Positions 62,906 to 64,000 of a stretch of 64,000 bases of DNA are shown piece by piece. The number at the start of each line of letters is the position of its first letter. The first letter of the stretch is position 1. Location: NCBI GenBank assembly GCA_038363925.1, contig JAQQWL010000011.1:1984001-2048000 (forward strand). Reading direction: 5' to 3'. The notes beneath the pieces were generated by a model. That model did no database searches, was not told the DNA's origin, and saw only the letters and a list, made by a program, of their open reading frames with translations. This stretch comes from Apiospora phragmitis (lineage: Eukaryota; Ascomycota; Sordariomycetes; Amphisphaeriales; Apiosporaceae). The position numbers and the translations under genes are program-made.

Positions 62906-62980
62906 TACGGAGGTCGCCTTCAAAAGTCTGTTCGCCCCTCCCCCTTGTCGCCAAGTTTCCTGGCGCAGCTGCTAACCAGC
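62906..62980 (+). repeat. Left arm of inverted repeat
   Basis: The first 30 bases (62906-62935, beginning TACGGAGGTCGCC) are the exact reverse complement of 63153-63182. Similarity continues imperfectly for about 75 bases through a C-rich stretch and a CGCCAAG block. The arms enclose about 200 bases without a gene. Confidence 0.75.
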
Positions 62981-63107
62981 TGTCGTTATACCGTAAAAGT
63001 TAACGTACTTAAACGGAGCAGGACAGGGATTAGTGACCCAATCAAAATCATACGTTTAGGGAATAAACTATTCAAAACGGTATCCCGGATACAGCATCGC
63101 GAAAACG

Positions 63108-63182
63108 ACGGATTGCCAGCTGACGGGACAGTCTTGGCGAAAACGGGGGGGAGCGAACAGACTTTTGAAGGCGACCTCCGTA
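63108..63182 (-). repeat. Right arm of inverted repeat
   Basis: Reverse-complement partner of the arm at 62906. The perfect part is 63153-63182; the imperfect part extends leftward over a seven-G run and CTTGGCGAAAA. The outer ends are the best conserved, as in terminal inverted repeats of a small or decayed DNA element. Confidence 0.75.
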
Positions 63183-64000
63183 GATGTGATCGAAAAGTTC
63201 GATGAGTGCTGATTTTTTGGAGGGTTGCGAAAACCAACTGTTTGGATGAAAGATAGGTGAAACAGATCTAGGAGAGAAAATGATAGCCGATTGGCTCTCG
63301 AGGCATTGAAACCTGAAACATGCAGAACAGCCAAAAGAAGCCGGGAAGAATAGAGGTTCTCCTTCCTCTCCTTGTTGGCGTTGAGGTCTGTCGTCATTGG
63401 ACAGAGTCATCCTTGACTGCCAGGCTGCTACGCTAGACATGGTAAGCCCCTCGGGGGCTAGGGGACAGGCTAGCAGGCTTAGGGTACCGATCGAATCCAG
63501 CAAACTTTGTGTGTTTACGTGCAGCAAGCAGTCAACAATTGGATGAACCCATTTCCAGTCTTTTGTCGAAAACCAATTGACTACGATTCTTTGTCAGAGT
63601 AAAAGAGTTGAAGTCACCCACGCAGGGTAAGACTTCTAATCTCCCACCACAGCCTATCTCGATGGATGGCCAATAGTCAAGCCGAAGAAGCAACCGGGCG
63701 GGAAAGGGATATATCGGTAAATCTTGTCTTTGCTTGGAGGCATAGAGCCCCGCCATGGGCGGTATTCACAGCCCTTGCAACGCCCAGGGACCTCGATACC
63801 ACCTATCTACTGGCTAAGGGACCTGCCCCATTACCGGTGCTGCCGTTTGCAAGATTGCTTTTGTGACTGGGCTAGCCTGGCGTAACGCCGCCTGTCGAGG
63901 TTAGCTTGCTGATGCTGGCGGCTGACCATCCCCAAGTGTAATGGGGGTGGCTTGCCCGGCTGCCCACTAGCAAGTCTAGTCTGGGCATCCTCTTTGACGT

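Larger units (their letters stand above)
58623..64000. other. Gene-poor region with repeats at the right end of the window
   Basis: No gene could be supported in 5.4 kb. Several open frames (59529-59942 minus, 60596-61111 plus) start without ATG and carry no motif I know. A plus-strand block at about 62720-62860 reads coding-like (YRALINIGTGTGGRRLMP) and runs into a GTGAGT donor-like site; it may be a remnant. An imperfect inverted repeat lies at 62906-63182. One TACGGAGTA copy is at 59111-59119. Confidence 0.5.

Overview
This window is nuclear DNA of a filamentous ascomycete (Pezizomycotina, most likely a sordariomycete). The grounds are: many genes split by short introns of about 45-100 bases with GT(A/G)xGT donors and CTAAC/CTGAC-like branch sites; fungal family members such as SUR7/PalI, Gin4, Pfs2, Stm1 and Vms1; and long gene-free stretches with no operon-like packing. 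I saw no rRNA, tRNA, CRISPR array or intact transposon.

Layout, left to right: NUC1/EndoG nuclease (792-1847 +); PFS2 mRNA 3'-end factor (2505-4376 -); DGAT1-type MBOAT acyltransferase (6048-7748 +); an MFS transporter (8502-10307 +); a 5 kb gene-poor stretch with one weak candidate (11955-12840 -); a bZIP regulator (15532-17011 +); STM1-like ribosome factor (21676-23197 +); two doubtful small genes (23.9-25.6 kb); transaldolase (26086-27273 -); PPN2-like phosphoesterase (29850-31222 -); GIN4 septin kinase (32567-36560 -) divergent from SMC5 (38225-41839 +); a SUR7/PalI membrane protein (42993-44282 -); a candidate orphan (about 45.3-45.86 kb -); a type IIC P-type cation ATPase (47839-51754 +); a small orphan (52021-52344 -); a Cys-rich orphan (53050-54144 -); a single-pass surface protein (54859-55798 -); VMS1 (56578-58622 +); then 5.4 kb without a gene, holding an imperfect inverted repeat at 62.9-63.2 kb.

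The genes are mostly conserved housekeeping functions (RNA processing, lipid storage, pentose phosphate pathway, cell cycle, chromosome maintenance, ribosome quality control). They are not a functional cluster, and I found no biosynthetic cluster or defence island.

Two observations stand out. First, eight otherwise well conserved genes carry 14 single-base frame breaks, most of them in homopolymer runs. Correcting each break by one base brings the gene length back to a multiple of three. This looks like base-calling error in the assembly rather than mass gene death, though real decay is not excluded, least of all for GIN4 with five breaks. Second, the 9-mer TACGGAGTA/TACTCCGTA occurs at least eight times, always between genes, against about 0.5 expected by chance.

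Exon coordinates were read by eye from splice signals and reading phase, so single-base errors are possible.
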